Assembly (NCBI RefSeq): GCF_035440685.1
Contig: NZ_DAORMW010000003.1
Direction: 5' to 3' (one strand)
DNA: 64,000 nucleotides
Source: Accumulibacter appositus
GTDB taxonomy: Bacteria; Pseudomonadota; Gammaproteobacteria; Burkholderiales; Rhodocyclaceae
The translations under genes and the position numbers were made by a program. Below the pieces are notes generated by a model. It ran no database searches. It had not been told where the DNA came from and saw nothing but the letters and a program-made list of their open reading frames with translations. Below, one piece after another: positions 19,537-27,840 of the stretch. The first letter of the stretch is position 1; each line of letters opens with the position of its first letter.

Positions 19537-20589
19537 ATGGCCAGGACAAACGGCAAGCCCACGGAAGACCGGCAGGATTGGCCGCGCGTCTGTGCCATCA
19601 TCGTTACCTATGGAGCAAGGCACCAGTTCCTTGCCAGGGTTCTTGCTCGGGTAGTCGCTTGCGGTATTGCGCAGGTCGTCGTCGTTTTCAATGGCAATTA
19701 CGCGGCAAACGTGCTTTTGCCGGAGAACTGCACCATCGTCAACAGCCCCAGAAACCTTGGCAGCGCGGGCGGTTTCAAGGCAGGTATCGAAGCCGCACTG
19801 GAACTCGATGCGGAGTACTTCCTCTTGCTCGACGACGATAATCTTCTCGCCAGCGACTGCCTCCAGCGCTTGCTGTCCGCCTGGCAGAAACTGGGGGGCA
19901 CGTCGCTGACGGCACTCCAGGCATACAGGCCCTCGCAACCGTGGCATCGTATCGCCGTACGCGAAGGCGTGCTGGCGGTCGGCAGGCCAAACACCTATGG
20001 CTGGTTTAACGTCAGCAACGAGCCACACCTCCTGCGACGCCAACTGGCCGCAGGGGATTCGTCCTTCGCGCTCGATGTGGAACCGCAAAACGCGCTCGTG
20101 AGCATCAGCCTGGCCGCCTATGGCGGCCTGTTCCTCGGCCGCGAAGCCCTGCAACTGCCGGAACGGCCGGATCCGCGCTACTTCTGTTATTACGACGACT
20201 TCGACTTCACCGACCGCCTGGTACGCCGCGGCGTGGAGATCCATCTCTGCGCCGATGCGCGGATCGAGGACATCGACAGCTCGTGGCACGCGCTCAACGA
20301 GCGCGTTCATCCGACGTTCTCACCGCACACTGCCGACGAGCGCATTTATCTCGACCTGCGCAACGCTTTCATCTTCTATCGCTCACGCATCACCAGTCGC
20401 GCCTTTTACGGGCTCAACGCTGTCGGCTTCTGGCTCGGCATGGCTTACCTGGCACTGTTTCGCTCCGCTGACATTGGCACCACCAAGCGCCGATTGGCGC
20501 TGATCTGCCGTGCCGTGCGGTTTGGCTCACGCGGCGAGTTCGCGCCATACGACGACGGCCAGGAGTCCCGACCGAAGGGTCAGGGATGA
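19537..20589 (+). CDS. GT2 family glycosyltransferase
   Basis: This is a 350-residue protein starting four bases after the previous stop. GT-A fold motifs: VCAIIVTYGARH near 18, VVVFNGN near 47, NSPRNLGSAGGFKAGIE near 68-84, and LLLDDDNL near 96 (metal-binding DxD). Acidic YYDDFDFTDRLVRRG is near 212. The NLGSAGGF and YDDFDF patterns are those of rhamnosyl/galactofuranosyl-type transferases of O-antigen loci. A C-terminal hydrophobic segment (FYGLNAVGFWLGMAYLALF) may contact the membrane. The sugar is not predictable. It is the last gene before the broken ATPase copy, i.e. the right edge of the first half of the locus. Confidence 0.88.
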   Translation: MARTNGKPTEDRQDWPRVCAIIVTYGARHQFLARVLARVVACGIAQVVVVFNGNYAANVLLPENCTIVNSPRNLGSAGGFKAGIEAALELDAEYFLLLDDDNLLASDCLQRLLSAWQKLGGTSLTALQAYRPSQPWHRIAVREGVLAVGRPNTYGWFNVSNEPHLLRRQLAAGDSSFALDVEPQNALVSISLAAYGGLFLGREALQLPERPDPRYFCYYDDFDFTDRLVRRGVEIHLCADARIEDIDSSWHALNERVHPTFSPHTADERIYLDLRNAFIFYRSRITSRAFYGLNAVGFWLGMAYLALFRSADIGTTKRRLALICRAVRFGSRGEFAPYDDGQESRPKGQG

Positions 20590-20637
20590 CCCTGTTGGGT
20601 CGTGGCAATCAGCAAACGGCGAGCAGCCACCCTGCTG

Positions 20638-21125
20638 TTATACAAATTGCCGAATCTATCGTCGTTCTGTATAAGGCACATATGGCCTCTTGCGCTTCCG
20701 CCGTGGACGACCCGCCCCGTTCTCTTGCCGGCTTCGAACAGCGAGCCGTGTTCGATGAGGAACAGCGCCGGCAGGATGCTTTTTCGCGCCTGCCAGGGAT
20801 AGGCGATAGGCGGCACATGCCGGGCGGCTGCAAGCCTGGACTAGCCGCCGAGTCATGGGTCTGGCGCGACAACGCTGGCCTGGACGCCGACCGGATCTTT
20901 GCAGTCGGTACGCGCATTCAGCCAATGAAGATCAGGTCCGGGCAAACGCTCACCCGCGATTACCTGCAGGCCGGCCAGGCTTCCGCAGGCTTTGCCGGAA
21001 ACGAGGCGCTATCACCATGGCCCATTCATGGCGGTAGCGACTCCAGTGAGCGCAGCGGCGTACGCGTCATGGGCTGGCGAGACCTTGCGCCTGCGTACGT
21101 CTCGGCAGAATGGCCGTTGTCATGA
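20638..21125 (+). pseudogene. Decayed copy of the DUF4143 ATPase gene, with its promoter
   Basis: TTATACA (20638), TTGCCG (20647), a 17-base spacer and TATAAG (20670) repeat the promoter layout seen before the intact ATPase. From ATG 20682 the frame reads to 21125. Only two parts match the intact protein: the Walker B neighbourhood (LAGFEQRAVFDEEQRRQDAF) and the last ~85 residues (VWRDNAGLDADRIFAV, KIRSGQTLTRDYLQAGQAS, SERSGVRVMGWRDL). The P-loop and about 200 residues of the middle are gone. The end overlaps the TPP enzyme start, exactly as the intact ATPase overlaps the TPP fragment at 6973. Confidence 0.85.
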
Positions 21126-22933
21126 TTACCGTCGCCACCCACCTGGCGCAACGCCTCGCGGCCAATGGCCATCGCCATGTCTTCCTCGTCACTGGTGGCG
21201 GCGCGATGTTCCTCAACGACGCCCTGTGCCATCATCCCGACCTCACGCCAGTCTTCTTCCACCACGAACAGGCCGCCGCCATGGCCGCCGAGGCCTACGC
21301 CCGTATCGCCGAGCGGCCGCCGATCCTGAACGTCACCACCGGCCCGGGCGGCATCAATGCCCTGAACGGCGTTTTCGGCGCCTGGACCGATTCGGTGCCG
21401 ATGATCGTCATCTCGGGCCAGGTCAAGCGGGCCACCTGCCTGGCGGCGACGCCGGTTCCAGGGCTGCGACAACTAGGCGACCAGGAGTGCGCAATCGTGC
21501 CGATGGTCCGCGGCATGACCAAATATGCGTGCGTCGTCGAGCAGCCGGAAGACATCGACTGGCATCTCGATCAGGCAACGCACCTGGCAACTTCGGGCCG
21601 ACCGGGGCCGGTGTGGCTGGATATCCCGATCGACGTGCAAAGCGCGAGCGTCGACCCCAAGGGCTTGCGTCGCTTCATGCCCGAACCTGCGGTGGGAAAC
21701 AAACCGTCCGCCAGCGATCTGCAGGCGATTGTCGGCCGTCTGCGCGCCGCGCAACGGCCGGTGATTCTCGCCGGCGGTGGCGTACGTGCAGCCAAGGCCA
21801 CAGCCGAGTTCGAGTCGCTCGTCCGCCGTCTCGGAATTCCGGTCACCACCGCGTGGACCCACGACCTTGTCGCCAGCGACGACCCGCTGTTCTGTGGCCG
21901 CCCCGGCACCATCGGAACGCGTGCGGGCAACTTCACGGTGCAGAGTGCCGACCTGTTGCTGATCCTCGGCAGCCGCCTGAACATCCGACAGATCAGCTAC
22001 AACTGGCAGGGGTTTGCGCCGCGCGCGTTCAAGATTCAGGTCGATATCGACCCAGCGGAGACCGGCAAACCGACGCTGAAACCCGATCTGGCAATCATTG
22101 CCGATCTCAAGCAGTTTGTGCCGCGCCTTGCCGCGCAACTCGCTGACTGGCAGCCGACCGACAGGCAGCAGCGCTGGCTGGCCTGGTGCCGCGAGCGCGT
22201 GCTGCGCTACCCGAACGTGCTGCCACGCCATCGCGAGAACAACAACGAGAAGATCAACCCCTATCACTTCGTCGAGACACTCTTCGCCGAACTCAATGGA
22301 CAGGACATCGTCGCCTGCGGCAACGCCAGCGCATGCATCGTTCCTTTTCAGGCAGGCGTCATCAAGCGTGGCATGCGGATGTTTTCCAACTCGGGCAGTG
22401 CGTCGATGGGCTACGATCTGCCAGCGGCAATCGGCGCGTATTTCGGCGCGTTAAACGCCAGAGGCACTCAGCAGCGCGTCATCTGCCTGGCCGGTGACGG
22501 CAGCATCATGATGAATATCCAGGAGTTGCAGACGGTTGCTCAGCATCGCTTGCCGATCAAGATTTTCGTCCTCGACAACCAGGGCTACCTGTCGATCCGC
22601 ACCTCGCAGTCGAATTTCTTCGGTCGCCTGGCCGGCGCCGGACCCGAATCTGGCATCGAGCTTCCCGACTTCGTCGCAGTCGCAAAAGCCTTTGGCATTC
22701 CTGCGACGCGCCTCGACTCGGCCGACTTCGCCGAGCGGCTGGCGGCGGTCCTGGATGCCCCGGGCCCACACCTGTGCCAGGTCATGCTCGACGAAACCCA
22801 GCAATTCGAACCACGGATGGCTTCCCGAAGACTGGACGATGGCAGCATCGTCACGCCGCCACTTGAAGATATGTTTCCCTTCCTCGACAGAAAGGAACTG
22901 GCGGCGAACTTGATCGATGATCGTTTGCTCTGA
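21122..22933 (+). CDS. TPP-dependent enzyme, acetolactate synthase-like (YerE-like candidate)
   Basis: This is a 603-residue protein with the full ThDP-enzyme architecture: PYR domain with catalytic Glu in HHEQAAAMAAEAYAR (Glu49) and TTGPGGINALNG, a central domain (about 190-330), and a PP domain with the GDGS...N metal/ThDP motif (GDGSIMMNIQELQTVAQ, then LDNQGY) near 458-490. In an ordinary amino-acid setting this would be IlvB, but no IlvN partner or ilv gene is adjacent. Beside rfbFGH, YerE, which adds a two-carbon unit from pyruvate to a CDP-3,6-dideoxy-4-ketohexose, is a plausible counterpart. ATG 21122 is chosen because it aligns with the duplicated start at 6973; ATG 21110 is an alternative. 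Confidence 0.85.
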   Translation: MITVATHLAQRLAANGHRHVFLVTGGGAMFLNDALCHHPDLTPVFFHHEQAAAMAAEAYARIAERPPILNVTTGPGGINALNGVFGAWTDSVPMIVISGQVKRATCLAATPVPGLRQLGDQECAIVPMVRGMTKYACVVEQPEDIDWHLDQATHLATSGRPGPVWLDIPIDVQSASVDPKGLRRFMPEPAVGNKPSASDLQAIVGRLRAAQRPVILAGGGVRAAKATAEFESLVRRLGIPVTTAWTHDLVASDDPLFCGRPGTIGTRAGNFTVQSADLLLILGSRLNIRQISYNWQGFAPRAFKIQVDIDPAETGKPTLKPDLAIIADLKQFVPRLAAQLADWQPTDRQQRWLAWCRERVLRYPNVLPRHRENNNEKINPYHFVETLFAELNGQDIVACGNASACIVPFQAGVIKRGMRMFSNSGSASMGYDLPAAIGAYFGALNARGTQQRVICLAGDGSIMMNIQELQTVAQHRLPIKIFVLDNQGYLSIRTSQSNFFGRLAGAGPESGIELPDFVAVAKAFGIPATRLDSADFAERLAAVLDAPGPHLCQVMLDETQQFEPRMASRRLDDGSIVTPPLEDMFPFLDRKELAANLIDDRLL

Positions 22934-22945
22934 CACGCGTACGAG

Positions 22946-23896
22946 ATGAAAAGGTCCATGTATCCGTCCACGCCGAACAAGGGGCAGCCTTACCGGATCG
23001 AAGTCCTTTCCTTGCTACTGTCCCTGACCGTAGGCGTATGGGCGCTACAGTTTTTCAACGACGAGCCGGGCGCAGCTGGACCCGGCATATGTAGTGACTC
23101 TAGCAAGCGCGAGCGCCGGCTCGCTTTGCACGACACCCACTGGCGCACTGACCACAGGGCCTTCATTGCGCATGCCGGGGGAGGCATCAACGGCGTCACC
23201 TACACGAACTCTCTGGAAGCGATCACGTCATCGATCGCAAGAGGCTACCGACTGATCGAACTTGATCTACTGGTAAGCAGCGACGGCTACATCGTCGCCG
23301 CCCATGACTGGAAAACATTCAGGCAACGCACTGGCCGCGAAGTGCTAGCGGCCGAAGATCAAGCCTTGAGCCTGTCGGATTTCAGGGCAAGAAAAATCGA
23401 TGACCTGTTCACACCGGTCGACGAACAGATGATTCGTGGCTTGCTCCTGCAGCATCCGGATCTGATCATCGTCACCGACAAGATCACAGACTTTCCTACG
23501 CTGGCCCGCGCACTTCCACTTCCCGAGAGGCTGGTTGTTGAGGTGTTTTCTCCCAAGGACTTCGTTGCGGCGAAACTGGCCGGCATCACACATCCAATGC
23601 TCTCAGTTGGCGATCTTGCAGGCTCCTTTGATTTCATACGTTCCAACGCAGTCGGCCATCTCGCAGTCAGCACTAGGGAATTGTTGCGCTGCCCCGGTGC
23701 AGCGGCAAGACTGATCGAATCTGGTGTCGTGGTGTTCTCATTCACGAGCAACGATGCGGACTTCATGGCCAAATACCTGCGCTCACATGTCAGCGCCTTC
23801 TATACAGACTTCTGGAACGTCAGTACTGGCCGATGCGACCATGGATCCTGCGCACCGCCTACGGCGGGAAAGACGAGTACGACAGGTGCCCAATAA
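22946..23896 (+). CDS. Membrane-anchored glycerophosphodiester phosphodiesterase-like protein
   Basis: This is a 316-residue protein with one N-terminal hydrophobic segment (about 18-37, VLSLLLSLTVGVWALQFF) and a periplasmic TIM-barrel GDPD-like domain. Catalytic positions: His76 (FIAHAGGG), Glu105 and Asp107 (LIELDLLVSSDGYIV), His120-Asp121 (AAHDW). The usual His-Arg of GDPDs is His-Ala here, and the PENT motif is replaced by YTNSLEA, so substrate and activity may differ. It overlaps the next gene, an LtaS-like sulfatase, suggesting joint action on glycerophosphate-containing surface groups (inference). Confidence 0.8.
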   Translation: MKRSMYPSTPNKGQPYRIEVLSLLLSLTVGVWALQFFNDEPGAAGPGICSDSSKRERRLALHDTHWRTDHRAFIAHAGGGINGVTYTNSLEAITSSIARGYRLIELDLLVSSDGYIVAAHDWKTFRQRTGREVLAAEDQALSLSDFRARKIDDLFTPVDEQMIRGLLLQHPDLIIVTDKITDFPTLARALPLPERLVVEVFSPKDFVAAKLAGITHPMLSVGDLAGSFDFIRSNAVGHLAVSTRELLRCPGAAARLIESGVVVFSFTSNDADFMAKYLRSHVSAFYTDFWNVSTGRCDHGSCAPPTAGKTSTTGAQ

Positions 23897-25634
23897 CAAT
23901 CACCGTCTGGATTCTGAGGCGGCAGACGCTGCCCTGCCAGCATGGCGAAAGGAGTCATGGCGAGTCGCAGCCAGTTACCTGATTCCTTTACTGGTAATTG
24001 CGTTGGCTCAGGCAGGCGGCTTTAATCATGTCGTAATCATGGCGACAGCACTGACGGTCGCCTTGACACACTGGGCACTTCCACCGATTTCAACGACCCT
24101 CTTCTGTATCGCAATCGGACATTCTATCGAGCTTGCAAATTCTGAAAAAACGAGAATCAACGGTGACGGAATTCTATGGCAAGACATTATTTACGTTCTG
24201 CCAAACATCCAGTCAAATATCGGAACAACGCTCCAGTACATAGGCTACACGGGCCTGGCCATAGGCGCAGGAATAGCATTTTGTTTGGCATTAACACTCA
24301 AGCTTGAACGAAAGCATCTACGAAGATCTTTACTGCTTGGACTTGCGTTTTCTATAGCACTGACTCTTCTTTATACACACTCCACAGGCGCTTACATCGA
24401 CGACGTCCGACAAGATCTCGGGCGTATTGCCGATAGTCCGAGGGCGTTCGCTGGCCAACCGCAGCGATCGTCGGTCGCCAGATTTATACATTCGATTTCC
24501 CTCCCCCCGGCCGACTTTCAGACCAATAAAACAGAGTCATCGGTCTTCCGCCACGCAGCCGACAAACTGCCCGGCTTTGTTGGCGCGCCCACAGCCGGGA
24601 CGCCGCCTGACATCTTCGTGCTACTGAACGAGTCGCAATTGGATCCCATGCAGCTTGCCGCATGCGTCGGGCGAAATGACTGCCGCCTATCACTGTACGA
24701 GAAAGGGCCCCACAGCGTAATGTACGGGCCACTCAGGGTACACACGCATGGCTGGGGAACATGGAATGCAGAATTCACGCTGATGACTGGCGTCCCTTAT
24801 CACTGGTTTGGAGAAAACGGCTTTTACTCGCCCTATACCGTTGCGCCACGCGTTCGACTCGCGCTGGCAAAGCATCTATCGGCCCTCGGCTATCGTACGA
24901 TAGCGGTCTATCCGACACAAAAAGGCATGCTGAATGCCGCAAGAGCATACCGAACTTACGGGATTCAGGACTTCTTCGGCGCCGAAGACCTCGGCCTCTC
25001 ATTGGACTGGTGCAAAATCCCCGACAGTCTGATGTACGAGAAGTTGATGCAGCGTTATCGTGGGGCAAAAGCCGACGATAACCGACCCATTTTCATGGTA
25101 ATGCTGACAATTTTCAATCATGGCCCGCATGGAGAAAAATGTGCGGCGCCGGAGCTGCTAGCGGGCCTTCGAAATAACGCTTCTCAGGAAACCTTGAAGC
25201 TGGAAGATTACTTGCAGCGTTCGCACGCGTCTGATACCGCGGCGAAACAATTCCGCGACACCATTCTTGAGTCGACGGAGAAAGCCCTGATTTTGTTTGC
25301 GGGTGACCATCAGCCCGGCTTTGAAGGCCTTCACAAAGCCTACCCGAGAAAGATGCATCGAGAAATGCATACCGACGAGGCATTCTTCTTTACGGGCTAT
25401 CAGTTCTTCGCCAACTACCCGATTTTGCCGCGCAAAGATCCGGAAATGCCGCGTGAAATGGATATCGCATTTCTCGGCTCAACCTTGCTAGAGCTTGCCG
25501 CGCTTCCGCTGGGGCCACTTTTCCTCCCCAACAGTGAATTGCGGGATCTATGCGCCGGGCGGCTGGATCAGTGCCCGAACGGCAACCTTATCGACAGCTA
25601 CAAGACAACGCTCCTGGAAAACGGCTTCCTCTAA
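23841..25634 (+). CDS. LtaS/OpgB-like membrane sulfatase-family protein (phosphoglycerol or phosphoethanolamine transferase-like)
   Basis: About 597 residues. Several N-terminal membrane helices (about 48-65, 70-95, 140-160, 172-190) precede a periplasmic alkaline-phosphatase-fold domain. Sulfatase-fold landmarks: metal-binding Glu in PDIFVLLNESQLD, the GTWNAEFTLMTGVP nucleophile Thr region near 305, NHGPHGEKC near 430, and the LFAGDHQPGF Asp-His motif near 485. Family members move phosphoglycerol or phosphoethanolamine from phospholipid to a glycan or lipid. ATG 23841 overlaps the upstream gene by 56 bases; GTG 23886 is a credible later start with 11 bases overlap. DNA is clearly AT-richer than neighbours. 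Confidence 0.78.
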   Translation: MDPAHRLRRERRVRQVPNNNHRLDSEAADAALPAWRKESWRVAASYLIPLLVIALAQAGGFNHVVIMATALTVALTHWALPPISTTLFCIAIGHSIELANSEKTRINGDGILWQDIIYVLPNIQSNIGTTLQYIGYTGLAIGAGIAFCLALTLKLERKHLRRSLLLGLAFSIALTLLYTHSTGAYIDDVRQDLGRIADSPRAFAGQPQRSSVARFIHSISLPPADFQTNKTESSVFRHAADKLPGFVGAPTAGTPPDIFVLLNESQLDPMQLAACVGRNDCRLSLYEKGPHSVMYGPLRVHTHGWGTWNAEFTLMTGVPYHWFGENGFYSPYTVAPRVRLALAKHLSALGYRTIAVYPTQKGMLNAARAYRTYGIQDFFGAEDLGLSLDWCKIPDSLMYEKLMQRYRGAKADDNRPIFMVMLTIFNHGPHGEKCAAPELLAGLRNNASQETLKLEDYLQRSHASDTAAKQFRDTILESTEKALILFAGDHQPGFEGLHKAYPRKMHREMHTDEAFFFTGYQFFANYPILPRKDPEMPREMDIAFLGSTLLELAALPLGPLFLPNSELRDLCAGRLDQCPNGNLIDSYKTTLLENGFL

Positions 25635-25702
25635 GCCAGGGCGAAGCGCGGTAGTATTCTCGTTTTTTCATCACCGGGCACCTCTGCTCACAACAGGCCA
25701 CC

Positions 25703-26785
25703 ATGAATCCTGATCGCGTCTTCGAAGACCTTTTCGTTCTGGAGCTCGCCAACAACCACGGCGGGCGAGTTGATCGCGGCCTGCGCATCGTCAGGGACTT
25801 CTCGCGCATCGTCCGCTTCAACAACGTCAAGGCGGCGATCAAGCTGCAGTTGCGCGACGTCGATGCCTTCATCCACCAGGATTTCCGCGAGCGGGCCGAC
25901 ATCCGCTACATCAAGCGGACCCTGGAAACCCGCCTGACGAAAGCCGAGTACGCGACGCTGACGACCGCCATCCGGCAAGCCGGCTGCATCACCATGGCGA
26001 CGCCTTTCGACGAGGTCTCGGTGGATCTCTGCGTCGAGCTTGGCGTCGAAATCATCAAAATTGCCAGTTCCGACCTCAACGACTGGATCCTGATCGAGAA
26101 GATCGCCAGCACCAGGAAACCGGTCATCGTCTCCACCGGTGGCTCGTCGCTGAAGGATATCGACGATCTGGTCAAGTTCTTCAACCGCCGCGCCATTGCG
26201 CTGGCGATCAACCACTGCGTCTCGCTCTATCCCTCGGAAGATCACGAAATCGACCTCAACCAGATCGATTTTCTTCGTCGCCGCTACCCGCAAAACGTCA
26301 TCGGCTTCTCGACGCACGAATACAGCGACTGGCAGACCTCGATCGCCATTGCCTACGCCAAGGGCGCACGCAGCTTCGAACGGCATGTCGACATCGCCGC
26401 CGACGGCCTGCCGGTTGCCCCGTACTGCAGCCTGCCGCATCAGATCGACCAGTGGTTCAAGGCCCATCGCAAGGCGGTCGAGATGTGCGGCGCGCCCGGC
26501 ACCCAGAAGCGCATTCCGCTGAGCCGGGAAAATCAATATCTCGACGCGCTGGTGCGCGGCGTCTACGCCCGCCGTGACCTCGACAAGGGGCACGCGCTCC
26601 GCGATGAAGACATCTACCTCGCCATCCCGCTGCAGAAAGGACAGATATCCTGCCGCGAGCTGATGCGTGGCGAGTTGCTCCTGCGCGACATACCGGCTGA
26701 CGGCGCCATCATGATCGACATGATCGACAGCCCCTACGCCGAGAATGAACAACTCAAGGCGCTCATTTATCAACGCGGCCTGTAA
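25703..26785 (+). CDS. N-acetylneuraminate synthase family protein (NeuB-like) with SAF domain
   Basis: This is a 360-residue protein. The NeuB TIM barrel shows ELANNHGG at the N-terminus, KLQLRDVD near 52, FDEVSVDLCVELGVEIIKIASSDLND near 103-128, STGG near 143, and the GFSTHEYSDW and ERHVDIAADG motifs near 205-235. A C-terminal antifreeze/SAF-like domain (about 290-355, GVYARRDLDKGHALRDEDIYLA) follows. NeuB-type enzymes condense PEP with an amino-hexose to a nonulosonic acid. No CMP-transferase or UDP-HexNAc epimerase lies nearby, so the product could be another nonulosonate or the pathway may be incomplete here. Confidence 0.88.
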   Translation: MNPDRVFEDLFVLELANNHGGRVDRGLRIVRDFSRIVRFNNVKAAIKLQLRDVDAFIHQDFRERADIRYIKRTLETRLTKAEYATLTTAIRQAGCITMATPFDEVSVDLCVELGVEIIKIASSDLNDWILIEKIASTRKPVIVSTGGSSLKDIDDLVKFFNRRAIALAINHCVSLYPSEDHEIDLNQIDFLRRRYPQNVIGFSTHEYSDWQTSIAIAYAKGARSFERHVDIAADGLPVAPYCSLPHQIDQWFKAHRKAVEMCGAPGTQKRIPLSRENQYLDALVRGVYARRDLDKGHALRDEDIYLAIPLQKGQISCRELMRGELLLRDIPADGAIMIDMIDSPYAENEQLKALIYQRGL

Positions 26786-26797
26786 ACTGAAAGCCTC

Positions 26798-26899
26798 ATG
26801 TGCAAAGACCTCATTATTGACGTCGACGGCGCGCCGATCGACTCGCGCGCGGCGATCCTCAACGCCTTGCCAGCGCGCAGCGCCTACCTGACGCCATGA
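26798..26899 (+). pseudogene. Remnant of a HAD phosphatase gene (first ~25 codons)
   Basis: Reads MCKDLIIDVDGAPIDSRAAI and LNA, aligning with MFQAIIFDLDGTLIDSRAAI and LDA of the intact phosphatase at 1810. The DxDGT motif is altered to DVDGA and the frame closes after 33 codons, overlapping the next gene's start. This is another copy of a left-flank gene stranded within the polysaccharide locus. Confidence 0.7.
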
Positions 26900-27840
26900 A
26901 GCTGATCAGCGTTGTTACCGGCTGCTTCAACGAAGAGGAAAATGTCGACGCACTCTACGCGCGCATCCGCGAACAGTTCGAGCGCCTGCCCGCTTACGAC
27001 TACGAACATATCTTCATCGACAACGCGTCCAGCGACGCGACCGTCGCCCGGATCAAGGCCATCGCCGCGCGCGACAAGCGCGTCAAGTTGATCGTCAACA
27101 CGCGCAATTTCGGCCATATCCGCTCGCCCATCCACGCGCTGCTGCAAGCGCGCGGCGACGCGGTCATCGCCATGGCCTCCGACCTGCAGGAACCCCCCGA
27201 CCTGATTCCCGAGTTCATCGCCCGCTGGGAACAAGGCTATCGGGTGGTCGCTGGCGTCAAACCGAGCAGCGCGCATACCACCGCGATGACTTTCGTTCGT
27301 CGCCTCTTCTACGCCACCATCGGGCGCATCTCGGACAGCCGCCTGATCCCCAACTTCACCGGTTTCGGTCTCTACGACCGCCAGGTCGTCGAAATCATCC
27401 GCCAAATGGACGACCCCTACCCCTACTTTCGCGGCCTGATCGCCGACATCGGTTTCGAGCACGCCGAGGTGCCGTTCGTGCAGCCACGGCGCAGCCACGG
27501 CATCAGCAAGAACAACTTCTACACGCTGTACGACATGGCCATCCTTGGGATCACCAGCCATTCGAAGCTGCCGATCCGGCTGGCCACAATGGCCGGATTC
27601 GTCCTTTCCGCACTCAGCCTGCTGGTCGCCATTGCCTACCTGATCTACAAGCTGGTCAGTTGGGAACAGTTCTCGGTCGGCGTTGCGCCGGTGGTCATCG
27701 GTTTCTTCTTCTTCGCGTCGGTGCAGCTCTTCTTCATCGGCATCCTCGGCGAGTACATCGCGGCGATCCACACGCAGGTGTTAAAACGACCGCTGGTGGT
27801 GGAGAAGGAGCGCGTCAATTTCCCCACCGGTGATGAATGA
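26896..27840 (+). CDS. GT2 polyprenyl-phosphate glycosyltransferase (GtrB/DPM1-like)
   Basis: This is a 314-residue protein: a GT-A domain (SVVTGCFNEEENVDALY at 5-21; FIDNASSDATVARI near 40; ASDLQEPPDLIPEFI near 95-108, carrying the DxD-like DLQEPP motif) and two C-terminal transmembrane helices (about 233-258 and 268-298). Such enzymes load a sugar onto undecaprenyl phosphate on the cytoplasmic face. The next gene, overlapping by 4 bases, is a multi-pass protein that could transfer the sugar outside, as in gtrB/gtr(type) pairs that modify O-antigen. Confidence 0.9.
   Translation: MKLISVVTGCFNEEENVDALYARIREQFERLPAYDYEHIFIDNASSDATVARIKAIAARDKRVKLIVNTRNFGHIRSPIHALLQARGDAVIAMASDLQEPPDLIPEFIARWEQGYRVVAGVKPSSAHTTAMTFVRRLFYATIGRISDSRLIPNFTGFGLYDRQVVEIIRQMDDPYPYFRGLIADIGFEHAEVPFVQPRRSHGISKNNFYTLYDMAILGITSHSKLPIRLATMAGFVLSALSLLVAIAYLIYKLVSWEQFSVGVAPVVIGFFFFASVQLFFIGILGEYIAAIHTQVLKRPLVVEKERVNFPTGDE

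Noticed and set aside
20992..22146. 384-codon plus-strand frame overlapping the TPP enzyme
   Set aside because: Arg/Pro/Gly-rich out-of-phase reading of the TPP-enzyme gene, whose own frame has all catalytic motifs.
21122..22933. Annotation of the TPP enzyme as acetolactate synthase IlvB for branched-chain amino acids
   Set aside because: No IlvN subunit or ilv neighbours; the setting is a CDP-sugar and polysaccharide locus. Kept as IlvB-like with YerE-like as the preferred hypothesis.
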